Shown here: positions 1-8,987 of the stretch, piece by piece
Layout of the letters: each line of letters starts with the position of its first letter
How positions within the stretch are numbered: position 1 is the first letter of the stretch
Assembly (NCBI GenBank): GCA_020692565.1
Contig: JAIMKJ010000004.1
Span: 1 to 64,000, forward strand
Direction of reading: 5' to 3'
From: Thermomonas sp.
Lineage (GTDB): Bacteria > Pseudomonadota > Gammaproteobacteria > Xanthomonadales > Xanthomonadaceae
DNA length: 64,000 nucleotides
Translations under genes and position numbers: made by a program
The notes under the pieces: generated by a model
Told to the model about the DNA's origin: nothing
Database searches by the model: none
The model's input: the letters and a program-made list of their open reading frames with translations, nothing else

Positions 1-1
1 C

Positions 2-709
2 ACCACGCTCTACACCGCGCTCTCCAAGCTCAACACCCCCGACGTGAAGATCATCACCGTCGAGGACCCGGTCGAATACCAGATCGAGGGCATCAACCAG
101 ATCCAGGCCAAGCCGCAGATCGGGCTGGACTTCGCCCACGCCCTGCGCAGCATCGTGCGCCAGGACCCGGACATCATCATGATCGGCGAAATGCGCGATC
201 TGGAAACCTGCAAGATCGCGATCCAGTCGGCGCTCACCGGCCATCTGGTGCTCAGCACCCTGCATACCAACAATGCTTCGGGCGGTATCACCCGCCTGCT
301 CGACATGGGCGTCGAAGACTATCTGCTGACGTCGACCATCAACGGGATACTCGCCCAGCGCCTGGTCCGCAAGCTGGAGCCGACCCACGCCGAGCGTTAC
401 GAGGCCTCGCCCGAAGAGATCGACAAATTCGGCCTGCGCCGCTATCAGCCCGAGGGTGCGATCCATCTGTATCGCCCGCGCGGTTCCGCGATCGCGCCCA
501 CCGGCTATCTCGGCCGGACCACGATCGTGGAATTCCTGGTGATGAACGACGAGATCCGTCGTGCGGTGATGCGCCATGCCGGGATGGGCGAACTCGAGCA
601 ACTGGCCAGGCAGTCCGGTATGCGCACCATGTACGAGGACGGCATCATCAAGGCGCTGGCCGGCAAGACCACGCTCGAAGAAGTCCTGCGCGTCACCGAG
701 GACGCATGA
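2..709 (+). CDS. gspE: Type II secretion system ATPase GspE/XpsE, C-terminal part (truncated by window start)
   Basis: Frame open from base 2; [47 protein letters not shown] and REG-like C-terminus typical of GspE; followed by gspF. Confidence 0.95.
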   Translation, partial: TTLYTALSKLNTPDVKIITVEDPVEYQIEGINQIQAKPQIGLDFAHALRSIVRQDPDIIMIGEMRDLETCKIAIQSALTGHLVLSTLHTNNASGGITRLLDMGVEDYLLTSTINGILAQRLVRKLEPTHAERYEASPEEIDKFGLRRYQPEGAIHLYRPRGSAIAPTGYLGRTTIVEFLVMNDEIRRAVMRHAGMGELEQLARQSGMRTMYEDGIIKALAGKTTLEEVLRVTEDA

Positions 710-793
710 TGGTCTCCGCATGAGGTTCAGCGCGGTGTTTCTCCAGGTGCGCCCGATCCGGCGCAGGGCAATGGTCTGCATGAGGGTTCGGGG

Positions 794-1690
794 ATGAAGA
801 AAGGCGTCGTGGTCGCGGTATCCGTGGCCGTCGTGGCGGTGGTGGTGGCAGCAGGATGGTGGTGGAGCGCCCGCGATCCTGCGCCCGCGTTGGAGATCCC
901 CGATGCCGTCGGCCCACCCGCCCAGACCTTGACCGCAGCGCAGCGTGCCGAACGCAGCGAGCGGATCAAGGCGGGAATCGCTCATCGCAGGAAGCTGTGG
1001 CGCGAGGCCAGCTATGTCGAGATCCGGCAGGCGGCGATGGATGGCGATCTCGTCGCCCAGCGCAGGCTCTCGGAAGTCTATGAGGACTGTCGTGCCCTCG
1101 ATGGGGGCATGCGGACGGGCCTGCAGCTGTTGGAGCAACTGGCCGCTTCCGATCCTGGCGCGGCACCGGCGATCGCCGAGATCAATCGCGACAAGGCGCG
1201 CCTGTGCGGGCAGGCGAGCGCCGATCTGCGCAAAAACCCCGCCGCTGCCGATTACTGGCTGCACAAAAGCGCCAAGAGCGGCGATCTCGTTTCCGAAATG
1301 CGCTACTTCAGCCGCACGGTTCCCAGGCTCAGCCACGGCCAGTACCGCTATTTCATCGACAAGGCCCGGGAGACCGGCGATCCCGACGCGATCTTCGAGC
1401 TGTCGCTGCTGCTTCCCAAGCTCGACGGCGCCTGGCCCGATCCGGTGCAGGCGCCCGCATTCGAAGGGCCGTCCGCCGAAGAGGCGTGGATCATGGCGGC
1501 TTGCCGTGCCGGATACGATTGTGCCCGCGGTTCGCGGCTGATGAGACTGATCTGCCTCAATGTGTTCGCCTGTACCCAGCCCGATTACCCCCGTCATATC
1601 GCTTCGGCCGGAACGCCCGGGCAGCATGCGCAGCGCCAGCGACTGCTGGCACTGATCGAGGGCAGCATCCTCGCGCCGACGGCCAAGTGA
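794..1690 (+). CDS. Hypothetical membrane-anchored protein with weak Sel1/TPR-like helical repeats
   Basis: N-terminal hydrophobic segment VVVAVSVAVVAVVVAAGWWW; repeats such as AADYWLHKSAKSGD; between gspE and gspF. Confidence 0.7.
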   Translation: MKKGVVVAVSVAVVAVVVAAGWWWSARDPAPALEIPDAVGPPAQTLTAAQRAERSERIKAGIAHRRKLWREASYVEIRQAAMDGDLVAQRRLSEVYEDCRALDGGMRTGLQLLEQLAASDPGAAPAIAEINRDKARLCGQASADLRKNPAAADYWLHKSAKSGDLVSEMRYFSRTVPRLSHGQYRYFIDKARETGDPDAIFELSLLLPKLDGAWPDPVQAPAFEGPSAEEAWIMAACRAGYDCARGSRLMRLICLNVFACTQPDYPRHIASAGTPGQHAQRQRLLALIEGSILAPTAK

Positions 1691-1830
1691 AGGCCATACG
1701 GAACCGTCCGGGGAACCTTCGGGCCGAAGGAGGTTCCCAATCCGGTGTGGCGGCCGATATGCTCCCGCGCTCGACCACGATGGCCCGCCGGTCATCGTTT
1801 CCTTTCCGCTGATCCGACTGCCCGGTTCCC

Positions 1831-3042
1831 ATGCCCCTGTACCGCTACAAAGCCCTGAACAGTCGCGGCGAAGTGCTGGACGGCCAGATGGAGGCCACCA
1901 GCGACGCCGAAGTGGTGCTGCGCCTGCAGGAACAGGGGCATCTGCCGGTCGAGGCGATGCTCGCCGCTGCCGGCGGCGAGCTGGCGTGGCGCAGCCTGTT
2001 CAAGCCGAAACCCTTCGCCGGCGCGCGCCTGGTGCAGTTCACCCAGCAATTGGCGACCCTGCTTGGCGCTGGCCAGCCCCTGGACCGTGCGCTGTCGATC
2101 CTGCTCGAACTGCCCGAGGATGAAGTCGCGCGCCGCACCATCCAGGATATCCGCGACGCGGTCCGCGGCGGCACCTCGCTGTCGGTGGCGCTGGAACGCC
2201 AGCACGGTGCGTTCTCGCGGCTGTACGTGAACATGATCCGCGCCGGCGAAACCGGCGGCAGTCTGCACGACACCCTGCAGCGTCTGGCCGATTACCTCGA
2301 ACGCAGCCGCGCGCTGCGCGGACGGGTGATCAACGCCCTGATCTACCCGGCGATCCTGATGACGATGGTCGGCTTCTCGCTGTTGTTCCTGCTCGGCTAC
2401 GTGGTGCCGCAGTTCGCCGCGATGTACGAGAACCTCGATACCGAACTGCCGCTGTTCTCGCGTTTCGTGCTGGCGCTGGGTCTGTTCGTGCGCGACTGGT
2501 GGTGGCTGTTCATCGCGATTCCCGCCCTTGGCGCATGGCTGTTCGCGCGCAAGTGGCGCACCCCGGAATTCCGCGCCCGTTTCGACGAATGGCTGCTGCG
2601 GCAGCGCATCGTCGGCCCGATCGTCGCCAAGATGGAAACCGCGCGGCTGGCGCGCACGGTCGGCACCCTGCTCAGGAACGGTGTGCCCCTGCTGACCGCG
2701 ATGGGCATCGGCGGCCGGATCATCGGGAACCAAGCGTTGATCGGCGATGTCGAAGCTGCGGCGGCCGAAGTGAAGAACGGCGTCGGTCTGTCCGTCGCGC
2801 TGGGCAAGGGCAAGCGGTTCCCGCGGCTGGCGCTGCAGATGATCCAGGTCGGCGAAGAGTCCGGCGCGCTCGATACCATGCTGCTGAAGACCGCCGACAC
2901 CTTCGAATCCGAAACCGGGCTGGCGCTGGACCGGATGCTCGCGGCGCTGGTGCCGGCGATCACGGTGATCCTGGCGGTGGTGATCGGCTTCGTGATCATG
3001 GCCGTGCTGCTGCCGATGTACCAGCTCAGCGGCTCGATCTGA
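1831..3042 (+). CDS. gspF: Type II secretion inner membrane protein GspF
   Basis: MPLYRYKALNSRGEVLDGQMEA start; T2SF domain with TM segments. Confidence 0.96.
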   Translation: MPLYRYKALNSRGEVLDGQMEATSDAEVVLRLQEQGHLPVEAMLAAAGGELAWRSLFKPKPFAGARLVQFTQQLATLLGAGQPLDRALSILLELPEDEVARRTIQDIRDAVRGGTSLSVALERQHGAFSRLYVNMIRAGETGGSLHDTLQRLADYLERSRALRGRVINALIYPAILMTMVGFSLLFLLGYVVPQFAAMYENLDTELPLFSRFVLALGLFVRDWWWLFIAIPALGAWLFARKWRTPEFRARFDEWLLRQRIVGPIVAKMETARLARTVGTLLRNGVPLLTAMGIGGRIIGNQALIGDVEAAAAEVKNGVGLSVALGKGKRFPRLALQMIQVGEESGALDTMLLKTADTFESETGLALDRMLAALVPAITVILAVVIGFVIMAVLLPMYQLSGSI

Positions 3043-3167
3043 TCGAATCGATCCGATCGAAGCCGTGCAAGGTCCGGAGCGCAAGGTTCAGTGTCCCGGG
3101 CCGCCCGCCATCGGAATTCCATGTTCTTCGTTTTTGAGCGTTCCCACTACTGAATGGACTGACCGAC

Positions 3168-3605
3168 ATGCGCAATCCCCGCCCGTTCCGCCGTCCCGCA
3201 CCGCGCCGTTCGCAGGCCGGCATGACCCTGATCGAAATCATCATCGTGATCGTGCTGATCGGCGGCGTGTTGGCGGTGGTCGGCAGCCAGGTGTTCTCCA
3301 ACAAGGACAAGGCGAATCACCGGCTTGCCGGAATCCAGATAGATAAAGTCGCCGCCAGCATCGAGCAGTACAACTCCGATGTCGGCGAATACCCGCGCAC
3401 GCTCGACGATCTGATCAGCGATCCGCAGCTCAACGGCTGGCTGGGCCCGTACGGCAGCGCCAAGGATCTGAAAGACCCGTTCAACAATCAGCTCCAGTAT
3501 TCGGTGCCCGGCCAGGACGGCGATTTCGATCTGATCAGCTACGGCAAGGACAAGCAGCCGGGCGGCAGCAGCGTCGACGCCGACATCCGCTACGGCCAGC
3601 AGTAA
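3168..3605 (+). CDS. gspG: Type II secretion major pseudopilin GspG
   Basis: Prepilin motif QAGMTLIEIIIVIVLIGG; DPFNNQLQY, DFDLISYGKD. Confidence 0.96.
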   Translation: MRNPRPFRRPAPRRSQAGMTLIEIIIVIVLIGGVLAVVGSQVFSNKDKANHRLAGIQIDKVAASIEQYNSDVGEYPRTLDDLISDPQLNGWLGPYGSAKDLKDPFNNQLQYSVPGQDGDFDLISYGKDKQPGGSSVDADIRYGQQ

Positions 3606-3646
3606 GCGCTTCGCCGCGCCGTCGCCGCCGATCCGGTCCCCGCACC

Positions 3647-4147
3647 ATGCTCTCCGACCGCGCCCGGCGCGACGCTTCGCCGCAGCCTGCCGTGCGCCGC
3701 GCGGTGCAGGGTTTCACGCTGCTGGAAATCCTGATCGTGGTGACCCTGATCGCCGCGCTCAGCCTGATCCTGCTCGGGGCGATGAGCGGCGGCATCGACG
3801 GTCTGCGCATGCGCTCCGCCGCCAAGGAACTCGCCACCGAGCTGCGCTTCGCGCGCGCGCAGGCCATCGCCACCGGCAGCGTGCAGCGTTTCGCCATCGT
3901 GCCCGACAAGCGCAGTTGGACCGGCGCCAAGAACCGTCACGGCGACGTTCCGAAGACGCTCGACGTGAAGTTCATCGGCGTGCGTCAGGTGCAGACCCGC
4001 GAAGGCGAGGGCGTGGTGCTGTTCTTCGAGGACGGCGCCTCCACCGGCGGGCGCATCCAGCTGCGCCACAACAACGCGGTCTGGAACGTCGATGTCGCCT
4101 GGTTGACCGGCGAAATCGGTGTTCATCGCGGCGAGGCCGAGCGATGA
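3647..4147 (+). CDS. gspH: Type II secretion minor pseudopilin GspH
   Basis: VQGFTLLEILIVVTLIAAL prepilin motif; position in operon. Confidence 0.9.
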   Translation: MLSDRARRDASPQPAVRRAVQGFTLLEILIVVTLIAALSLILLGAMSGGIDGLRMRSAAKELATELRFARAQAIATGSVQRFAIVPDKRSWTGAKNRHGDVPKTLDVKFIGVRQVQTREGEGVVLFFEDGASTGGRIQLRHNNAVWNVDVAWLTGEIGVHRGEAER

Positions 4148-4599
4148 GCCGTGCAGGCCGCATCGGGGGCCGTGCCGCGCAGCGCGGCTACACGCTGATC
4201 GAAGTGGTGGTGGCGTTCGCGCTGCTCGCCTTCGGTCTCACGCTGCTGCTGGGCTCGCTGACCAATGCGACGAAGCAGGTGCGGACATCCACCGATTACG
4301 GCCGCGCCGCGCTGCACGCGCAGACGCTGCTGGACCAGGCGGGCGTCGGCGAAGCCTTGACCGTGGGCCAGCGCGACGGCGAACTCGAAAATGGCCGCTA
4401 CCGCTGGGAAATGAACGTCAGTCCGTTCCGCGACCTGTCGATCACGCGTCCGCAGGGGCAGGTGCTGGGCGCCCCGCAACTGCTGCAGCTGGATCTGATC
4501 ATGCACTGGGGCGAAGGCGGCCCGCGCAAGACCCTGCGCGTGCAGTCGCTGCGTCTGGTCACACCGACCGACATCAATGCCGCCGGGGTGGTGCCATGA
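4144..4599 (+). CDS. gspI: Type II secretion minor pseudopilin GspI
   Basis: ATG 4144 overlaps gspH stop; QRGYTLIEVVVAFALLAFG. Confidence 0.88.
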   Translation: MSRAGRIGGRAAQRGYTLIEVVVAFALLAFGLTLLLGSLTNATKQVRTSTDYGRAALHAQTLLDQAGVGEALTVGQRDGELENGRYRWEMNVSPFRDLSITRPQGQVLGAPQLLQLDLIMHWGEGGPRKTLRVQSLRLVTPTDINAAGVVP

Positions 4600-5267
4600 C
4601 GTTGCGACGTCGCATGCCGGCCGCACGCCGCGGCGCAGCGGGTTTCACGCTGATCGAGATCCTGGTCGCCACCGTGCTGTTGGCAGCGGCGATGACGCTC
4701 GGTTTCGCGACCCTGCGCGCCGCGTCCGCCGCCGCGACGCGCGGCGAGCAGCAGTCGCAGCGCAACGAGCGCATGCGTGCGGTGGAGGGCTTCCTGCGCA
4801 GGCGGATCGCTTCTGCGCTGCCGATCGCCTACGACGTGGTGGAAAGCACCGGTTCGCCGGTGCGCTTCACCGGCGAGCCCGACCGCATCCGTTTCGTCGC
4901 CGATCTGCCGGCCTATCTCGGTCGCGGCGGTCCGCATCTGCACGACATCACCGTGGTCGAGGACGATGGCGGCCTGCGTCTGCAGGTCGAATTCGCGGTA
5001 GTGCTGGCCAACGAGGTCAACGCCGAGCGCAGTCCGCGTCCGCCCGAGCTGCTGGCCGGCGGTCTGCGCGAGGTGAAGATCCGCTACCGCGCGCTGGATG
5101 CGCAGAACCGGATCGGCGACTGGGAAGACACCTGGGAGCAGAGCGATCGCATGCCGCTGCAGGTGCGGATCGACATCCTCGACGGTCACGGCGACCGCTG
5201 GCCGCCGCTGGTGGTGTCGCTGCCGCAGGCCGCCAGCTACGGCGGCTTCTCGCAGGTTCCGATCTGA
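4596..5267 (+). CDS. gspJ: Type II secretion minor pseudopilin GspJ
   Basis: ATG 4596 overlaps gspI stop; AAGFTLIEILVATVLLAAAMT. Confidence 0.9.
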   Translation: MTLRRRMPAARRGAAGFTLIEILVATVLLAAAMTLGFATLRAASAAATRGEQQSQRNERMRAVEGFLRRRIASALPIAYDVVESTGSPVRFTGEPDRIRFVADLPAYLGRGGPHLHDITVVEDDGGLRLQVEFAVVLANEVNAERSPRPPELLAGGLREVKIRYRALDAQNRIGDWEDTWEQSDRMPLQVRIDILDGHGDRWPPLVVSLPQAASYGGFSQVPI

Positions 5268-6166
5268 TGTCTGTCGTCATGCTTCCCCCGGATCTGCGGT
5301 TCACGCCTTCGCGGGCAGCTGCGCGCGGTGCGGCGCTGCTGCTGGTGCTGTGGCTGATCGTGATGCTGACCGCGGTGGTCGGCGCGTTCGCGCTGATCGC
5401 GCGGGTCGAATATCTGCAGGGCCGGGTGCTGAGCCACGGTGTGATCGCCGATCAGGCCGCGCGCGCCGGCCTGGACTATGCGATGACCCGGGTGGTCGAT
5501 CTGGACCCGACCCGGCAATGGCTGCCCGACGGCCGCGAGTACAACTGGCGGTTCGGCGAGGCCGACGTGGTGGTCACCCTGGTCGACGAGTCCGGCAAGG
5601 TCGACATCAATGCCTCCGATCTGGACCTGCTCGCCGGTTTGATGATCGCGGTGGGCGCCGAGCGCGAGCCGGCGCGCAGGATCGCCGCCGCGATCCTGGA
5701 CTGGCGCGACGCCGACAGCCTGACCCAGGTGGAAGGCGGCGCCGAAGATGGCGACTACAGCGGCGAAGATCTGCCGTACGGCGCCAAGGATGCGCCGTTC
5801 GAGACGGTGGCCGAACTGCAACTGGTGCTGGGCATGACCCCGGAACTGTTCGCGAAACTTGCGCCGCATCTGACGGTCTACAGCGGCCAGGGGCGTCCTT
5901 CCGAGCAATACGCCAGCGCTGAAGTGCTGCGGGCATTGGGAGTCGACCCGGAGCGGACGCTGGCCGAACGGCAGCGTCCACGCCAGCCGGGCGAGGCCGG
6001 GTCGCTCGTCGGTGCCGGCACAGGCACGTATAGTATCGACAGCCGGGCGCGGTTGCGTGACGGACGCGTGTCGGTTCTGCGCGCCGTCGTGCGCGCCGGA
6101 AACAGCGGACTGCCGGGCTCGGCCTACACTCCGCTGCGCTGGGAAGAAGGAGCGATCGTGCGATGA
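5267..6166 (+). CDS. gspK: Type II secretion minor pseudopilin GspK
   Basis: ATG 5267 overlaps gspJ stop; RGAALLLVLWLIVMLTAVVGAFA; ILDWRDAD, TVYSGQG. Confidence 0.9.
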   Translation: MSVVMLPPDLRFTPSRAAARGAALLLVLWLIVMLTAVVGAFALIARVEYLQGRVLSHGVIADQAARAGLDYAMTRVVDLDPTRQWLPDGREYNWRFGEADVVVTLVDESGKVDINASDLDLLAGLMIAVGAEREPARRIAAAILDWRDADSLTQVEGGAEDGDYSGEDLPYGAKDAPFETVAELQLVLGMTPELFAKLAPHLTVYSGQGRPSEQYASAEVLRALGVDPERTLAERQRPRQPGEAGSLVGAGTGTYSIDSRARLRDGRVSVLRAVVRAGNSGLPGSAYTPLRWEEGAIVR

Positions 6167-6290
6167 GCTGCGCGATGCTCCGTTTCCCCGACCGGTTCGT
6201 TTCCAATGCCGGACCCCGAACGATTCGGGGTGCTTCCACCTGTGGCGCGCCGCTCCGGCTGCGCGTCGTGCGATCGATCGAGGACTGCAT

Positions 6291-7496
6291 CTGAGCACTA
6301 CCGCCGACAACGCGACGCCCGTCAAAGCCTCGTCGAAGCTGCCGCAGGGCGGCTTCGCCCGTGCCTGGCCGGGGCTGCGCGGCTTCTGGGCCTGGTGGAC
6401 GACCGCACTGGCCAGTGGCCTGCCGCCGCGGCTGCGGGCGGTGTTCGGTCTCGCCCAGCAGCGACTGCTGTTGCGCCACCGGGACGACAGCCTCTCGCTC
6501 GCTCTGACGTTGCCGGCCCAGCCCGGCGAATCCCCGATCCGCGAGCTGACCGAGCTGCCCTGGGACGCCGCCGCTGTCGGCGACGAACCGCTGTCGCAAC
6601 TGCTGTCGCCGCGGATCAACAGCCTCCCGCGCTGGCTGCTGCTGCCCGAGCGCGGCGGCCTGCGCCGCCGGCTCTCGCTGCCCGGCGCCGCCGCCGACCG
6701 CCTGCGCGAAGTGCTCGGTTTCGAGATCGACCGGCAGACCCCCTTCACCCTCGCCGATGTGTATTACGACGCCCGCGTGATCGGCCGTCGCGGCGATGGC
6801 CAGATCGACGCCGAACTCATCGTGGTGCCCCGCGCCAGCCTCGAGCGCGCGCTCGCCGCGCTCGGCGAGCCGCTGGTCGCGACCCTCGCCGGGGTCGACA
6901 TGGCCGATGTCGACGGTCTGCCGCTCGGCGTCAATCTGCTGCCCGGCGCCCAGCGCCGCCGCCGCCGCGACCCGCGCGCGATCTGGAACTTCGGCCTGGC
7001 GGTCGTTGCGCTGGTCGCGCTGGGCGCCGGGCTGTGGCAGATCCTCCACAACCGCGAAGCCGCCGCAGATGCGCTCGAAGTGGAAGCCAAGCGCCTCGGC
7101 CAACAAGCGGCGAAGGTGTCGGCGGAGAAGAAACAACTCGTGGATCAGGTTGAAGGCCTGCGCTTCCTGCAGCAGACCCGCAGCGGTCGCCCCAGCACGG
7201 TCGAAGTGCTGGACGAACTCAGCCGGCGGCTGCCCGACAGCACCTACATCGAACGGGTGAGCATCGAGGGCGAGCGGATCCTGATCGTCGGGCTGAGTTC
7301 GGAAGCGCCGCGTCTGGTCGAACGGCTGCAGGGCTCCAAACTGTGGCATTCGATGAATCTGACCGGCGCGCTCATGCCCGACCCCACCAAGGGCAAGGAC
7401 CGCTTCAACCTGTCGGCCGAACTCACGATCGCGGCGCCCGCCGCCGCCGCCAAACCGGCGCGGCAGCGCGCCCCCGACCCGGCGCGCGAACCATGA
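6291..7496 (+). CDS. gspL: Type II secretion protein GspL (start uncertain; frame open from 6012)
   Basis: Actin-like cytoplasmic part plus one TM (FGLAVVALVALGAGLWQIL) and coiled coil; operon position. Start near CTG 6291 is a guess. Confidence 0.8.
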   Translation: MSTTADNATPVKASSKLPQGGFARAWPGLRGFWAWWTTALASGLPPRLRAVFGLAQQRLLLRHRDDSLSLALTLPAQPGESPIRELTELPWDAAAVGDEPLSQLLSPRINSLPRWLLLPERGGLRRRLSLPGAAADRLREVLGFEIDRQTPFTLADVYYDARVIGRRGDGQIDAELIVVPRASLERALAALGEPLVATLAGVDMADVDGLPLGVNLLPGAQRRRRRDPRAIWNFGLAVVALVALGAGLWQILHNREAAADALEVEAKRLGQQAAKVSAEKKQLVDQVEGLRFLQQTRSGRPSTVEVLDELSRRLPDSTYIERVSIEGERILIVGLSSEAPRLVERLQGSKLWHSMNLTGALMPDPTKGKDRFNLSAELTIAAPAAAAKPARQRAPDPAREP

Positions 7497-8119
7497 CCCC
7501 CGGTATGACGGCAGTGACCGCCCGCGAACGCTGGATCGCCCTCGGCCTGCTGGCCGGTGTCCTGTTGGTCGCCTACTTCGCGCTGATCCACGCGTGGTGG
7601 ACGGTACCGATGCTGGAACTGCAGGACCGCATCGATGGCCTGCAGGAGCGCGACGCCCGCGCCCGCGCCACGCTGGCGCAGGCGCCGGAGATCCGCAAGC
7701 GACTCGCTGCGGTCCGCGAACAAGCGGCGCGCGTGCCGGGTTTCATGGCCGAAAGCACGACTGAACAAGCGACTGCCGGACTGATCCAGCGGCTCGATAC
7801 CGCGGTGCTGGAGGCCAGCCCGAAAAATCGCAGTTGCGCGATCCAGACCCGCTCACCGATCACCGAACCGCGCAAAGAGCGGTTCCCGCGCGCGGTCGTG
7901 CAGGTGCGCCTGCGCTGCGGCACCCCGGAGCTGGCGGCGGTGCTGCATTCGCTGGAAAGCGGCTCGCCGCGGTTGTTCGTGGACAACCTCAATATCACCG
8001 CGCAGCGTTTCTATTTCACGCCCGAACAGGCGCCCACCAGCGGCGGCCTGGACGTGAGCTTCGACCTGTACGGCTATGTCGCCCCCCCTGCAGGAGGCAC
8101 GCCCGATGCGCGTCGATAG
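7493..8119 (+). CDS. gspM: Type II secretion protein GspM
   Basis: ATG 7493 overlaps gspL stop; N-terminal TM followed by LQDRIDGLQERDAR coiled coil. Confidence 0.85.
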   Translation: MTPGMTAVTARERWIALGLLAGVLLVAYFALIHAWWTVPMLELQDRIDGLQERDARARATLAQAPEIRKRLAAVREQAARVPGFMAESTTEQATAGLIQRLDTAVLEASPKNRSCAIQTRSPITEPRKERFPRAVVQVRLRCGTPELAAVLHSLESGSPRLFVDNLNITAQRFYFTPEQAPTSGGLDVSFDLYGYVAPPAGGTPDARR

Positions 8120-8870
8120 TCTGAGCCCCAAGACCTGGCTGCTGGCCGGCGTCGCCGGCTGGGCGGTCTGCCTGTGGACGTTCTCGCTGCTGGGCCTGGG
8201 GTCGCGTCTCGGCGCGGCGCCGGACGACGCCCAGCAGCAGCGCCTGCCGTCGACCACCATCCCGCGCGCCGATCGGCCCGGCGTGCAGGCGCAGTACGTC
8301 GAGATCGGCCAGCGTCCGATCTTCTCCGAAAACCGCAAGCCGCAGCCGTTCACCATCGAGGGCAACGGCGAAGCCGCGCCGGTCAACACCTTCGACTACG
8401 TGCTGACCAGCGTTCTGATCTCGTCGACCGTGCAGTTGGCGATCCTCAAGCCGCCCGCCGACGGCGCGCAGTCGGTGCGGGTGAAGGTCGGCGACGCGGT
8501 CGAGACGGCGCCGCAATGGAGCCTTGCTTCGCTGCAGCCGCGCAGCGCGGTGTTCCGTGGCCCGGAAGGCGAAAAGACCCTGGAGCTGCGGGTGTTCAAC
8601 GGCGTCGGCGGCGCCGCGCCGACCGGCCCCGCACCCACCGCGGTGATCAACGAAACCCTGCCGGGCCCGGGTGGCGTCGTACAGCCGCCGCCGGTGGCGC
8701 CGCCACCGATGCCGCAGCCCACCCCGGCCGTCGCCGGCAGCGAGGGCACCGTGTCGACCGAAGCGCAGCTGGACGCGATCCGCAAACGCATCGAGGCGCG
8801 CCGCGCCCAGATCCGTCAGCAGAACGCGCAGGAAGCGCAGAATCCCGGCGCACCGGGGCAGACCCAATGA
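8106..8870 (+). CDS. gspN: Type II secretion GspN/GspC-like protein (XpsN)
   Basis: MRVDSLSPKTWLLAGVAGWAVCLW TM; HR-like YVEIGQRPIFSENRKPQP; operon position. Confidence 0.8.
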   Translation: MRVDSLSPKTWLLAGVAGWAVCLWTFSLLGLGSRLGAAPDDAQQQRLPSTTIPRADRPGVQAQYVEIGQRPIFSENRKPQPFTIEGNGEAAPVNTFDYVLTSVLISSTVQLAILKPPADGAQSVRVKVGDAVETAPQWSLASLQPRSAVFRGPEGEKTLELRVFNGVGGAAPTGPAPTAVINETLPGPGGVVQPPPVAPPPMPQPTPAVAGSEGTVSTEAQLDAIRKRIEARRAQIRQQNAQEAQNPGAPGQTQ

Positions 8871-8987
8871 GGATCGAGCCATGCATTTCCGATTCTCCGG
8901 CGCCATGCGCGTCCAGCGCCCGCGGCGGACCCTCCATGCAGCGCAGCACGCCGGCACCCGTGCCGGGACATACCCTTTGAGAATTCG

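Noticed and set aside
1792-3084. Long antisense ORFs opposite gspF, gspD, ftsI, secA and other core genes
   Set aside because: Typical shadow ORFs of high-GC coding sequence (His/Arg/Gln-rich, no domains).
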